From an uncultured Trueperaceae bacterium (GTDB taxonomy: Bacteria; Deinococcota; Deinococci; Deinococcales; Trueperaceae): DNA of 64,000 nucleotides. The notes under the pieces are model-generated. The model did not search any database, was not told the origin of the DNA, and was given only the letters and a program-made list of their open reading frames with translations. Made by a program: the position numbers and the translations under genes. Below, piece after piece: positions 16,574 through 25,057 of this stretch. The stretch's first letter is position 1; every line of letters starts with the position of its first letter. The stretch is from contig CAJXOA010000005.1 of the NCBI GenBank assembly GCA_913057685.1, positions 24,791-88,790 of the forward strand, in the 5' to 3' direction.

Positions 16574-18154
16574 GTGACGCAGGCTGCCGACCCCCCCTCG
16601 ACCGCCGCGCCCGACCCCACCCGGGCGCCCGACGCGGAGGCGTCCCTCGACGCCTTCCTCGACCGCTACGCGGCCGTGCTCCGCCGGGTGTTCCGCGAAG
16701 CGCCGGACGGCGCGGCCGTGCACCTCCGCCGCGGCCTGCCCGCCGCCGACCTCCGCGCGCTGCTGGCCACGAAACCGTTGTCGGTGTTCATCCCCCGCCG
16801 CCACGGCGGCCGCGCCGGCCCCGCCGCCGAGGGCGGCGACGGCGTCGCCGGCGGCCTCGCGATGCTCGAACGCAGCGCCTACGAGTCGCTGGCGATGGCC
16901 CTCACGATGGGCATCAACGGTGCGCTGTTCCTGCAACCGGTCGCGAAGTACGCCCGCGAGGGCGTCCAGAACGAGGTGTTCCCGCGCTTCCTGGCGCACC
17001 AGAACATGGGCGGCCTCATGATCACCGAACCGGACTACGGCTCCGACGCCCTCTCGATGGAGACCGCCTGGACGGAGGAGGGGGACGGCTACCGCATCCG
17101 CGGCACGAAGCACTGGGCCGGCCTCACCGGGCTCGCCGACCTGTGGCTCATGACCGCCCGCAAGCGCGGCGACGACGGCCGCCTCGCGCGCGACGTCGAC
17201 TTCTTCGTGCTCGACGCGCACGACCCCGCCCAGAGCCTCGTCGTCGAGGAACGCTTCCACGCCCTCGGGCTGTACCCGATCCCCTACGGCCGCAACGGCG
17301 TCGACGTGCACGTCCCCGCCGCCCACCGGCTGGAGCCGACCCGCAACGGCCTGACGATGATGCTGGACCTGCTGCACCGCAGCCGCCTGCAGTTCCCCGG
17401 CATGGCGCTCGGGTTCCTGCACCGCCTCGCCGACGAGGCGCTGCAGCACGTCCGCACCCGCGCGGTCGGCGGCAAGAGCCTGCTGCACTACGACCAGGTC
17501 CGCCGCCGCCTCGCCGACCTGCAGGCCTCCGTGACGCTCGCCGACGCGATGAACCTGCACGCCGCGGAGCACGCCGACCCCGACGCCGACCTCGCCAAGG
17601 ACGGCCTCCGCGCGAACGTCGTCAAGACCGTCGTGACCGACAAGATGCAGGGCGCCGCGCAGTCGCTGCTGCAACTCGTCGGCGCGGCCGGCTACAAGCT
17701 CGACCACGTCGCCGGGCGCGGCCTGATCGACTCCCGCCCGTTCCAGATCTTCGAGGGCAGCAACGACATCCTCTACGAACAGATCGCCGGCACGACCCTC
17801 AAGGCCATGAAGGCGGCGAACGAGGTGCGCCTCGACGCCTTCCTCCGCGGGCACGCCCTCACCGCCCGCGCCGCGGAACGGCTCGGCGACCTCCTGCACG
17901 TCCGCATCGACGGCGACGTCCCGCAACGCCGCCGCGTCGACCTCGGCCGCATCGTCGGTCGCGTCGCCGGCCTCGACATGACCCTCGAGCTCGCCGAACG
18001 CGGCTACGACGCCGGCCGCGTCGAGGTCGCCGTGCAGGCGCTGCGCACCGAGATCGCCGCGCTGCTCGGCGCGCTGCACCAGGGGCACGACGCCGACCCC
18101 AGCGACGCGCCGGCGTCGCTGGGCGCCTGGCGGGCGGTGCTGCGGACCGGCTGA
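16574..18154 (+). CDS. Acyl-CoA dehydrogenase family protein
   Basis: A 526-residue FAD-dependent dehydrogenase, longer than the usual 380 residues because of extra N- and C-terminal parts. The FAD/substrate block ITEPDYGSDALS is near residue 155. GTKHWAGLTGLADLWL follows, and the catalytic-base region FQIFEGSNDILYEQI is near 397. It should oxidise an acyl-CoA and pass electrons to electron-transfer flavoprotein. The chain is unknown, and no other beta-oxidation gene is adjacent. The GTG start fits a leaderless promoter. It ends 6 bp from a convergent peptidase gene. Confidence 0.88.
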   Translation: MTQAADPPSTAAPDPTRAPDAEASLDAFLDRYAAVLRRVFREAPDGAAVHLRRGLPAADLRALLATKPLSVFIPRRHGGRAGPAAEGGDGVAGGLAMLERSAYESLAMALTMGINGALFLQPVAKYAREGVQNEVFPRFLAHQNMGGLMITEPDYGSDALSMETAWTEEGDGYRIRGTKHWAGLTGLADLWLMTARKRGDDGRLARDVDFFVLDAHDPAQSLVVEERFHALGLYPIPYGRNGVDVHVPAAHRLEPTRNGLTMMLDLLHRSRLQFPGMALGFLHRLADEALQHVRTRAVGGKSLLHYDQVRRRLADLQASVTLADAMNLHAAEHADPDADLAKDGLRANVVKTVVTDKMQGAAQSLLQLVGAAGYKLDHVAGRGLIDSRPFQIFEGSNDILYEQIAGTTLKAMKAANEVRLDAFLRGHALTARAAERLGDLLHVRIDGDVPQRRRVDLGRIVGRVAGLDMTLELAERGYDAGRVEVAVQALRTEIAALLGALHQGHDADPSDAPASLGAWRAVLRTG

Positions 18155-18160
18155 GGCGAC

Positions 18161-19381
18161 TCAGCCGGCGACGCGCCGCACCAACGCCCCCAGGACCGCC
18201 TCGAGCACCTCGACGCTCGCGAGGTCCACCCACTCCCCCGGCTGGTGGATGCCGCCCCCGACCGGCCCGTACAGGACGGTCGGGTGGCCGGCGTCCGCCA
18301 CCAGCGCGGCGTCGGTCCAGTAGGGCGCGCCGACGCGCGCCGGGGCGCTCCCCGTCACCGCCTCCGCCGCCGCCGCGACGTGCGCCGCGGCGACCGAGGC
18401 GTCGCCCGCCTCGAACGCCTCGCGCGCGACGACCGTGCGGGTCTCCGCGCGCACGTCCGGGTCCTGGGCGGCGAGGGCGTCCAGCCACGCCCGGACCTCG
18501 TCCTCCGCGCCGCCGGGGCCCGCCGCCCGCTCGCCCGGCACCGTCCGGCGTTCCAGCGACGCGGTCGCCCGGTCGGGCGTCGTGAACAGCTCCCGCCCGC
18601 CCGACGCGAGGACCGCCTGCCACGCCCCCGCGCCGAGGAGCGGGTGGGCGGGGCCGCCCGCGAGGGCGGCGTTCGCCGCCTCCGCGGCGGCCAGCAACCG
18701 CCCGAGGTGCGTCACGGCGTTCACCCCGTCGGCCGGGCGGGAGGTGTGCGACGCCCGCCCGGTCAGGGTCACGTCGACGACCGCGAAGCCGCGGTGCGCG
18801 ACGTGCAGCGTCAGGTCGGTCGGTTCGGTGACCACCGCGACGTCGAACGGTCCCTCCGGCGCGAGCGCCGCGAGGGTCTCGCGCGTCCCGATGCTGTCGT
18901 GCTCCTCGTCCGCGACGGCGGTGAGGACGACCTCCCCGTCGAGCCGCCCCGCGCGCGCCGCGTCCGCCGCCGCCGCGACGACCCGGAGGCAGGCGGCGAG
19001 GCTGGCCTTCATGTCCATCGCCCCCCGCGCGTACAGCCGGCCGTCCACTTCGCGCGGCGCGAACGGCGCCTCCATGCCCGCGACGCCGACCGTGTCGAGG
19101 TGCGCGTTCAGCAGCACCCGCCCCCCGCCGCGCGCCGGGCCGCCCGCGCCGTCGCCGCTGCGCACGATCACGCTCGGTCGGTCGGGCGTCCCCTCGAGCC
19201 AGGTGACGTCCAGGCCCCGCGCACGCGCCCACGCGGCGATGAGCCGCGCCGCCTCCCCCTCCCCCGGCCGCGCCGGGTCGAGCGCCGGATTGACGGAATC
19301 GATGCGGATCAGCGCGTCCAACAGACCCCGCAACGTCGCGGTGTCGCCGCCCGCCGCGCGCCCGGCGTCGCCGCCGCTCAT
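18161..19381 (-). CDS. M20 family metallopeptidase (ArgE/DapE/CPG2 type)
   Basis: A 406-residue zinc hydrolase. The metal-binding blocks are LLNAHLDTVG, the bridging Asp in GAMDMKASLAA, and the catalytic base with metal ligand in VADEEHDSIG. TEPTDL and a dimerisation-domain RGFAVVDVTLTGRASHTS follow. The family cleaves acylated amino acids or short peptides; the precise substrate is open. ATG 19381 overlaps the DoxX stop codon (ATGA), so the two are co-transcribed. A large Ala/Gly-rich part makes fine assignment risky. Confidence 0.88.
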   Translation of the reverse strand: MSGGDAGRAAGGDTATLRGLLDALIRIDSVNPALDPARPGEGEAARLIAAWARARGLDVTWLEGTPDRPSVIVRSGDGAGGPARGGGRVLLNAHLDTVGVAGMEAPFAPREVDGRLYARGAMDMKASLAACLRVVAAAADAARAGRLDGEVVLTAVADEEHDSIGTRETLAALAPEGPFDVAVVTEPTDLTLHVAHRGFAVVDVTLTGRASHTSRPADGVNAVTHLGRLLAAAEAANAALAGGPAHPLLGAGAWQAVLASGGRELFTTPDRATASLERRTVPGERAAGPGGAEDEVRAWLDALAAQDPDVRAETRTVVAREAFEAGDASVAAAHVAAAAEAVTGSAPARVGAPYWTDAALVADAGHPTVLYGPVGGGIHQPGEWVDLASVEVLEAVLGALVRRVAG

Positions 19382-19755
19382 GCGGCGCCCAGGGGCACGG
19401 CGGGCGTCACCGCCAACGACGCCGTCAACGCCAGCATCGCGATGGCGATCGCCGCCCCGAGCGACCGCCGGTGCGTGACCTGCAACCACGACGCGCCGAC
19501 CATCAACGCCGCCAAGCCCGCCGCCGCGAGGCGCGCGACCGTCGGGGGGAGGCCCAGCAGGCTCGGCGCGAGCAGGCCGACCGCCCCCAGCAGCTCGAGG
19601 ACCGCGACGGCGACGACCGCGCGGCGCGGGAGGCCCGCGACGACCTGCATGCCGACCTTCGCGAGCCCGGCGGGGGGCAGGGCGATCTTGACCAGGGCGG
19701 CAGCGAGGAAGGCGGCGGCGACGAGGAGGCGGAGGACGCTGGTGAGGGGCTCCAT
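19378..19755 (-). CDS. DoxX family membrane protein
   Basis: A 125-residue protein with four predicted membrane helices. It matches the DoxX/DoxD-like pattern: RLLVAAAFLAAALVKI in helix 1 and VLELLGAVGLLAPSLLG in helix 2. DoxX proteins are linked to redox and thiol-stress membranes in some bacteria, but the biochemical role here is unknown. The start at 19755 is 7 bases after a TACCCT -10 box on this strand, so the transcript is probably leaderless. Confidence 0.82.
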   Translation of the reverse strand: MEPLTSVLRLLVAAAFLAAALVKIALPPAGLAKVGMQVVAGLPRRAVVAVAVLELLGAVGLLAPSLLGLPPTVARLAAAGLAALMVGASWLQVTHRRSLGAAIAIAMLALTASLAVTPAVPLGAA

Positions 19756-19787
19756 GGCCCGCAGGGTAGCGCGCGGTAGCATCCCCC
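19756..19787. promoter_or_regulatory. Compact divergent leaderless promoter pair
   Basis: Only 32 bp separate DoxX (minus) and a hypothetical gene (plus). AGGGTA (19763-19768) reads TACCCT on the minus strand, 7 bases before the DoxX ATG. TAGCAT (19777-19782) is 5 bases before the plus-strand ATG at 19788. Confidence 0.55.
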
Positions 19788-20252
19788 ATGACCGCCGCGC
19801 GCCGCACCCCCCCACCCGCCGGCGGGCGTCCCGACCGCGACCGCGTCGTCGCGCGGCTGCGTTCGGCGTTCGGCCCGCTCTACCCCACGCTGATCGAGGA
19901 GGCGCCGGAACGCGAAGCGTGGAGCGCCCTGGGGTTCGACGCCGTCGAGGCCGCCATCGAGCGGGCCCGCGCGCGGGTCGGCGAACCGGGGCACGCGCTG
20001 GGGTTCAAGACCCTGTTGAAGCAGGAGCTCGACGCGACCTGCGACCTCGCGCCCCCCATCCAACCGTTCGAGGCGTCGTCGTTGCCGCCCGACCGCGCCT
20101 GGCGACAACGCGAGGTCCGTCGCGACGAGCGGGCCCGCGACCGCGAACGCGCCGCGCAAGCGCGCCGCGACGACCTGTACGCCCAAGCGCGCGACCTGCT
20201 CGACCCCGCCGCGGGTCCGGCCCGCGGGCCCCGCGGCGACGACGACGGGTGA
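19788..20252 (+). CDS. Hypothetical protein, charged, no recognised family
   Basis: 154 residues, not recognised. The first 95 residues look folded (LYPTLIEEAPEREAWSALGF, then a helix around AIERARARVGEPG, then LGFKTLLKQELDATC). The rest is a highly charged Arg/Glu/Asp coiled-coil-like tail (about 100-140). No signal or membrane segment. Its stop overlaps the start of a LysE-type exporter (GTGA), so they are coupled. The leaderless promoter and good codon use support a real gene. Confidence 0.65.
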   Translation: MTAARRTPPPAGGRPDRDRVVARLRSAFGPLYPTLIEEAPEREAWSALGFDAVEAAIERARARVGEPGHALGFKTLLKQELDATCDLAPPIQPFEASSLPPDRAWRQREVRRDERARDRERAAQARRDDLYAQARDLLDPAAGPARGPRGDDDG

Positions 20253-20920
20253 GCGACGCCGCCGGGACCGCCCTCGCCGGCCTCGCCCTCCCCGGCCTCG
20301 CCGCCGCCGCCCCGTGGACCGCGTTCGGGTTGGGGCTCGCCGCCGCCTCGCAGCCGGGACCGTTCCAGGCGTTCCTCGTCGCGCGCACGCTGCGCGACGG
20401 CGCCGCGCGCACCTGGCCGCTGGCGTTCGGGCCGCTGCTGAGCGACGGCGTCGTCGCCGCCGTCGCCCTGAGCCTCCTCGCGACCGCGCCCGACGCCGCC
20501 CTGCGGGTCCTGGCGGGGCTCGGCGCGATCGCGGTCGCCGCGCTCGCCTGGGAGAGCGGCCGGTCGCTGCTCGCCTCGGGCCCGGCGGACCGACCCACCC
20601 CCGACGCGCCCCCCGACGGCGTCCGCGGGGGGCTGCTGCGCGCGGCGCTCGTCAACGTCCTCAACCCCGCCCCGTGGACGTTCTGGGCGCTGGTGTTGGG
20701 GCCGCTCGCGGTCGCCGCCTGGGCGCGCGGGCCGGCGCACGGCGTCGCGGTCGTCGCCGCCTTCTACGCCGCGCTCGTGGGGGGCGGCGTCGCGTTGGTC
20801 GTCGCGTTCGGGGCGGCGGCGCGCCTCGGGGCGCGCGTCCGGACGGCGCTACGCGCGACGTCCACCGTCGCCCTCGCCGGCTTCGCGGTCCTGCTCGCCG
20901 TCCGCGCCCTCGGTCTCTGA
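20249..20920 (+). CDS. LysE/RhtB family amino-acid exporter
   Basis: A 223-residue inner-membrane protein with six predicted helices. It shows LysE-family hallmarks: GLAAASQPGPFQAFLVART in helix 1 and ALVNVLNPAPWTFWALV, the conserved NP(K/A)-type stretch, near 130-145. It probably exports an amino acid or metabolite; the substrate is unknown. The GTG overlaps the upstream stop. Its 3' end overlaps the convergent pabC gene by 72 bp, unusually long. Confidence 0.82.
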   Translation: MSDAAGTALAGLALPGLAAAAPWTAFGLGLAAASQPGPFQAFLVARTLRDGAARTWPLAFGPLLSDGVVAAVALSLLATAPDAALRVLAGLGAIAVAALAWESGRSLLASGPADRPTPDAPPDGVRGGLLRAALVNVLNPAPWTFWALVLGPLAVAAWARGPAHGVAVVAAFYAALVGGGVALVVAFGAAARLGARVRTALRATSTVALAGFAVLLAVRALGL

Positions 20921-21565
20921 CGCGCCCAGGGGCGGATCCGAAGGGTGCAGCCGCGCCCGCCGGAGGCCGCGCAGGGCGTTGCCGATCGCGAGGTCCTCGG
21001 CGTGCGCGACGTCGGCGGGCGTCAGGGAGCGCTCCTGCACCCGCCCCCGCGCGAGCAGCCCCTCGCGCAGCACCCCCGGCAGCGCGCCGTCCTCCACCGG
21101 CGGCGTCCACCACGTCCCCCCGAGCCGGACGAAGACGGTGCTGACGGCGCCCTCGGCGAGGGTGCCGCGGTCGTTGCGGTAGACGAGGTCGGCGAGGCCG
21201 CGCTCCGTGGCGCGGCGCGCCCCGCGGTCGTAGATCGCGCGGTCGCGGGTCTTGTGGCGGCGGGCCGGCGCGTCCGCCACGACGACCTCGTCCGCCCACG
21301 CCACCCGGACGCCCGCCCCCCGCCGCCGGGGCGGGGCGAACGGCGCGACCTGCAGGTGCGGGACGCCGTCGGGCGTCACCTCGAGGCGGGCGCGGTGCAC
21401 GCCGGTCGCGGGCAGCGTCGCGAGCGCCGCGGCGAGCGCCCCCTCGTCCAGCGGCACCGCGAGGGCGGTGCAGGTGCGGCGGAGGCGGGCGAGGTGCCGC
21501 GCGCCGAACGCGATCCGGCCCCGCGCGACGCGGAACGTCTCGAAGGGGGTCCGCGCGTCGCTCAC
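20849..21565 (-). CDS. pabC: Aminodeoxychorismate lyase-like PLP enzyme
   Basis: A 238-residue fold-type IV PLP enzyme. It has RHKTRDRAIYDRG, containing the PLP Lys context, and LVYRNDRGTLAEGAVSTVF, the typical cofactor-phosphate region. Next to pabB it should cleave 4-amino-4-deoxychorismate to p-aminobenzoate and pyruvate for folate. GTG 21565 overlaps the pabB stop (GTGA). The last 22 or so residues (from ETEGADG) are low-complexity, lie where the gene runs into the convergent exporter, and may be a run-through tail. Confidence 0.85.
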   Translation of the reverse strand: MSDARTPFETFRVARGRIAFGARHLARLRRTCTALAVPLDEGALAAALATLPATGVHRARLEVTPDGVPHLQVAPFAPPRRRGAGVRVAWADEVVVADAPARRHKTRDRAIYDRGARRATERGLADLVYRNDRGTLAEGAVSTVFVRLGGTWWTPPVEDGALPGVLREGLLARGRVQERSLTPADVAHAEDLAIGNALRGLRRARLHPSDPPLGASETEGADGEQDREAGEGDGGRRA

Positions 21566-22782
21566 GCCGACTCCATGAAGCGCCCCTTGAGGAGCGCCTC
21601 GTCGTACTCGGCGTCGGCGTCGCTGTCGACGACGACGCCGCCGCCCAACCCCAGGACGCCGCGTCCGCCCGCGACCTCCGCGGTGCGGATCGCGACGTTG
21701 AAGACGAACCGCCCGTCCGGCGCGGCGTAGCCGATCGCCCCGCAGTACGCGCCGCGCGGGCCGTCCTCGAGGTCGTGCAGCAGCGCCATCGTGGCGCGCT
21801 TCGGGGCGCCGGTCACGGAGCCGCACGGGAACGCCGCCTCCAGCGCCGGCCCGAGCGCCCGCCCCCGCAGGGCGGCGGGGAGGCGCGCGCGGACGGTGGA
21901 GGTCACCTGCCAGACGGTGGCGTAGCGCTCCACCTCGAACAGCGCGGGCACGTCCACCCCACCCGCTTCGGCGACCCGCCCCAGGTCGTTGCGCAGGAGG
22001 TCGACGATCATCACGTGCTCCGCGCGGGTCTTGGCGTCGGCGACGAGCGCGTCGGCCTGCCGCGCGTCGCGGTGGGGGTCGGCGAGGCGCGGCGCGGTGC
22101 CCTTCATCGGGCGGGTCCAGACCGCGTCGCCGTCGCTGCGTAGGAACAGCTCCGGCGAGAGGCTGACGATCTCGCGGTCCGCGTCGGGCCGCAGGTACGC
22201 CGCGAACGGGACGGGGTGCGCCGCCAACCAGGCGCGGTAGGCGGCGAAGCCGCCGTGCGGCGCGTCGAACGCGCGGCGGCCGGTGAGGTTCACCTGGTAC
22301 GTCTCCCCCGCCCGGAGCGCCGCCTGCACGGCGGCGATCCGCCGGCGCCACGTCGCCGGATCGGGCGTGAAGCGGCCCGGCGTGACGCCCGACGCGGGAT
22401 GGGGCGGGGGCGCCCCGTCGACGGGGCCGGCGGAACGCCGCTCGCGGGCGGGCCGGTCGTACGCCCCGAACCAGGCGAGGGGCGGCCCGCCGGTCGGGAG
22501 CGGCAGGCCGTGCCGGGCGTGCGCCGCCTCGTACGCGAGGTAGCCCGCCACCCAGCGGCCGGCGTCGAGGTGCGCCTGCAGGCGGGCGTAGAGGTCCGCC
22601 GGGTCGTCGCCCGCCGCCAGGGTCTCCACCGCGACGGGCGCCTCGAAGTGCAGGCCGTGCGCCCCGTCGCGGTCGGCGCGGCCGGCGTCGAGGTGGACGC
22701 TGCCGACCGGCGGGACGGTGGGCGGGCCGGAGGGCGAGCCGGGGGGCGGACCGGTCGGTGGACCGGGGGGCGGGCCGGGCAT
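21562..22782 (-). CDS. pabB: Aminodeoxychorismate synthase component I
   Basis: A 406-residue chorismate-binding enzyme that aminates chorismate for folate synthesis. The C-terminal catalytic domain is clear: GETYQVNLTGR, SPELFLRSDGDAVWTRPMKGT, MIVDLLRNDLGRVA and FPCGSVTGAPKRATM. The PMKGT motif with Lys is the PabB-type signature, whereas anthranilate synthases usually have PIAGT. The first 25 residues are a Pro/Gly-rich repeat (PGPPPGPP-type). The ATG at 22782 lies 7 bases after TACCCT, so it is probably leaderless. No glutaminase subunit gene is adjacent. Confidence 0.9.
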   Translation of the reverse strand: MPGPPPGPPTGPPPGSPSGPPTVPPVGSVHLDAGRADRDGAHGLHFEAPVAVETLAAGDDPADLYARLQAHLDAGRWVAGYLAYEAAHARHGLPLPTGGPPLAWFGAYDRPARERRSAGPVDGAPPPHPASGVTPGRFTPDPATWRRRIAAVQAALRAGETYQVNLTGRRAFDAPHGGFAAYRAWLAAHPVPFAAYLRPDADREIVSLSPELFLRSDGDAVWTRPMKGTAPRLADPHRDARQADALVADAKTRAEHVMIVDLLRNDLGRVAEAGGVDVPALFEVERYATVWQVTSTVRARLPAALRGRALGPALEAAFPCGSVTGAPKRATMALLHDLEDGPRGAYCGAIGYAAPDGRFVFNVAIRTAEVAGGRGVLGLGGGVVVDSDADAEYDEALLKGRFMESA

Positions 22783-22830
22783 GGGGCGAAGGGTACCGCC
22801 GTGCCGCACGCCGGGCGGTACCCTGCGGGC
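22783..22830. promoter_or_regulatory. Divergent leaderless promoters with mirrored GGTACC boxes (pabB / polX)
   Basis: AGGGTA (22790-22795) is a TACCCT box 7 bases before pabB on the minus strand. TACCCT (22819-22824) is 6 bases before polX on the plus strand. The two boxes sit in GGTACC stretches, giving the short divergent region a partly symmetrical look. Confidence 0.55.
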
Positions 22831-24576
22831 ATGGTGCGCAACGCCCCCCTGGCCGACGAACTCGAGGAGATCGGCGACCTGCTCGAGCTGCAGGACGCCA
22901 ACCCGTTCCGGGTGCGCGCGTGGCGCAACGCCGCGCGCACCGTCGCCGACCTGGAGCGCTCCGTCGCGAGCATGGTCGAGGCGGGCGAGGACCTGACCGA
23001 CCTCCCGGGCGTCGGCAAGGACATCGCCGCGCAACTGGAGGCGCGCGTCCAGGGCGCGTCGATGCCGGCCCTGCTCGAGGCGCGCGAGGCGGTCCCGGCC
23101 GGCCTGCTGGACGTCGTGCGCGTCCCCGGGGTGGGGCCGAAGAAGGCGCGGGCGCTCTGGAAGGAGCTGGGCGTCGAGAGCCTCGACGCGCTCGAGGCGG
23201 CCGCCCGGGAGGGCCGCATCGAGGACCTGAAGGGGTTCGGCGCGAAGACGCAGACCCGCATCGAGCAGGGCGTCGAGCAGGTGCGGCGCTTCCAGGCGCG
23301 GCGGCGCCGCGCCGACGCCGAAGCGGACGTCGACGACCTGCTACGGGTGCTGCGCGCCGTCCCGGGCGTCGAACGGTGCGAGGTGGCGGGCAGCTACCGC
23401 CGGGGCCGGGACACGGTCGGGGACGTCGACCTGCTCGTCGTCGCCGACGACCCCGCCGGCGCGATGGCGGCGTTGCGGGACCACCCGAGCGTCGAGCGGG
23501 TGATCGGTTCGGGCGAGGAGAAGACCAGCGTCCTGCTGACCGACGGCCTGCAGGTGGACCTGCGGGTGGTCGAGGCCGCGGCGTTCGGGGCCGCCTGGCT
23601 GTACTTCACCGGCAGCAAGGCGCACAACGTCCGCCTGCGTGGCCGCGCGCAGGACCGCGACGCGCGCCTGAACGAGTACGGCCTGTGGACCGCGGACGGG
23701 GACACGCGGATCGCGGGCGCGAGCGAGGGGGAGGTGTACGCCGCCCTCGACCTGTCGTTCGTGCCGCCGGAGCTGCGCGAGGACCGCGGCGAGGTCGAGC
23801 GGGCGGAACGGGGGACGCTGCCCGACCTGGTGACGGTGGACGACGTCCGCGCCGACCTGCACGCGCACACCGACTGGAGCGACGGCCAGGCGGACCTGGA
23901 GACGATGCTGCGCGCCGCCGCCGACCGCGGCCTGGAGGTGCTCGCGATCACCGATCACGGGCCGACGCTGCGCATGACGGGGGGGCTGGACCGCGACGCG
24001 CTGCTGCGGCAGGCGGACGCGATCGACGCCGCCCGCGACGTCGCGCCCGGCCTGACGGTGTTGCGGGGGGTCGAAACCGACGTCCTGGAGGACGGACGGC
24101 TCGACCTCGACGACGAGCTCCTCGCGGGCCTCGACGTCGTCGTCGCCAGCGTGCACACGCACCTCGCCTTGGACGCCGCGGCGCAGACCGAACGGATCCT
24201 CCGCGCGGTCCGCCACCCCGCGGTGAACGTTCTGGGGCACCCCACGGGCCGCCTGATCAACCGCCGCGAGGGGATGGCGTTCGACCTGCACGCCGTCGTC
24301 GAGGCCGCCGCGGAGCACGGCGTCGCGCTGGAGATCAACGCCCACCCCGCCCGGCTGGATCTCGACGACGGCGCCGCCCGCGCCGCGGTGGCGGCGGGGG
24401 CGAAGATCGCGGTGAACACCGATGCGCACGCGACGACCGACCTGGACCTGCTTCGTCACGGGATCGTGCAGGCGCGCCGTGCGGGCCTCGAGGCGGACGA
24501 CGTCGTCAACACCTGGTCGACCGCGCGGCTGCGGGCGTTCCTCGCGAAGGAGACCGTCGGCACCGACCGCGGCTGA
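22831..24576 (+). CDS. polX: DNA polymerase/3'-5' exonuclease PolX
   Basis: A 581-residue family X polymerase of the bacterial type, a gap-filling repair enzyme with a C-terminal nuclease. Helix-hairpin-helix segments LPGVGKDIAAQ (58-68) and VPGVGPKKARALW (98-110) precede the polymerase centre GSYRRGRDTVGDVDLLVV, with D198 and D200 as metal ligands. The PHP domain starts near 342 with DLHAHTDWSDG and includes ITDHGP, VASVHTH, LGHPTG and NTDAHATTD. Length matches the family. In Deinococcus the homologue contributes to base-excision and break repair. The start is supported by a leaderless box 6 bases upstream. Confidence 0.95.
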   Translation: MVRNAPLADELEEIGDLLELQDANPFRVRAWRNAARTVADLERSVASMVEAGEDLTDLPGVGKDIAAQLEARVQGASMPALLEAREAVPAGLLDVVRVPGVGPKKARALWKELGVESLDALEAAAREGRIEDLKGFGAKTQTRIEQGVEQVRRFQARRRRADAEADVDDLLRVLRAVPGVERCEVAGSYRRGRDTVGDVDLLVVADDPAGAMAALRDHPSVERVIGSGEEKTSVLLTDGLQVDLRVVEAAAFGAAWLYFTGSKAHNVRLRGRAQDRDARLNEYGLWTADGDTRIAGASEGEVYAALDLSFVPPELREDRGEVERAERGTLPDLVTVDDVRADLHAHTDWSDGQADLETMLRAAADRGLEVLAITDHGPTLRMTGGLDRDALLRQADAIDAARDVAPGLTVLRGVETDVLEDGRLDLDDELLAGLDVVVASVHTHLALDAAAQTERILRAVRHPAVNVLGHPTGRLINRREGMAFDLHAVVEAAAEHGVALEINAHPARLDLDDGAARAAVAAGAKIAVNTDAHATTDLDLLRHGIVQARRAGLEADDVVNTWSTARLRAFLAKETVGTDRG

Positions 24577-24700
24577 GGTGCGTGCGCCGCGCCGCGCCCC
24601 TGCCGCGTCCCGCCACGTCCCTGCCGCGCTCCTGCCGCCCCCCAGCCGACGCACCGGCCCCCGCGCGGGCGGTAGGGTCGGGGGTCTGCGAGGAGGTGCC

Positions 24701-25057
24701 GTGGAACCGATCGACCCCGCCGCCGTGACCGATGCGCTCGCCGCCCTGGCGAACCGCGACGTGTACCTGCACCTGGAGACGACCACCGGGACGTACACCG
24801 CCCTCGGGCCGGAGAAGACCCCCCCGGTCGTCGCCTTCGTCCGCAACGCCGTCGTGCGCTACGAGCGCGGCGCGGTGAAGGGCGAGGGGCCCTACCGGGT
24901 GGGGCTGAAGATGGAGGGCGGTTGGGTGTACGGCGACGGCCTGACGCACGCCACGACCGACGACGCCGGCCGCCTCCTGATGGCCGGCTACGACGACGAG
25001 GGGCGCCTGCGCATCGCCCTGCAGGTCGGCACGACACCGTTCCGGGAGGGCACGTGA
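24701..25057 (+). CDS. yojF: YojF family (DUF1806) protein
   Basis: A 118-residue protein matching the Bacillus YojF family, with VYLHLETTTGTYTA, FVRNAVVRYERG, GPYRVGLKMEGGWVYGDGLTH and GRLLMAGYDDEGRLRIALQ. Its biochemical role is not known. In Bacillus it lies beside bshB2, and the same pairing here, with a 4-bp stop/start overlap, supports an accessory role in bacillithiol metabolism. The GTG start follows GAGGAGG at the right distance. TAGGGT (24672-24677) may be the -10 box, leaving a leader of about 17 bases. The preceding 100 bp hold nothing else recognisable. Confidence 0.85.
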   Translation: MEPIDPAAVTDALAALANRDVYLHLETTTGTYTALGPEKTPPVVAFVRNAVVRYERGAVKGEGPYRVGLKMEGGWVYGDGLTHATTDDAGRLLMAGYDDEGRLRIALQVGTTPFREGT

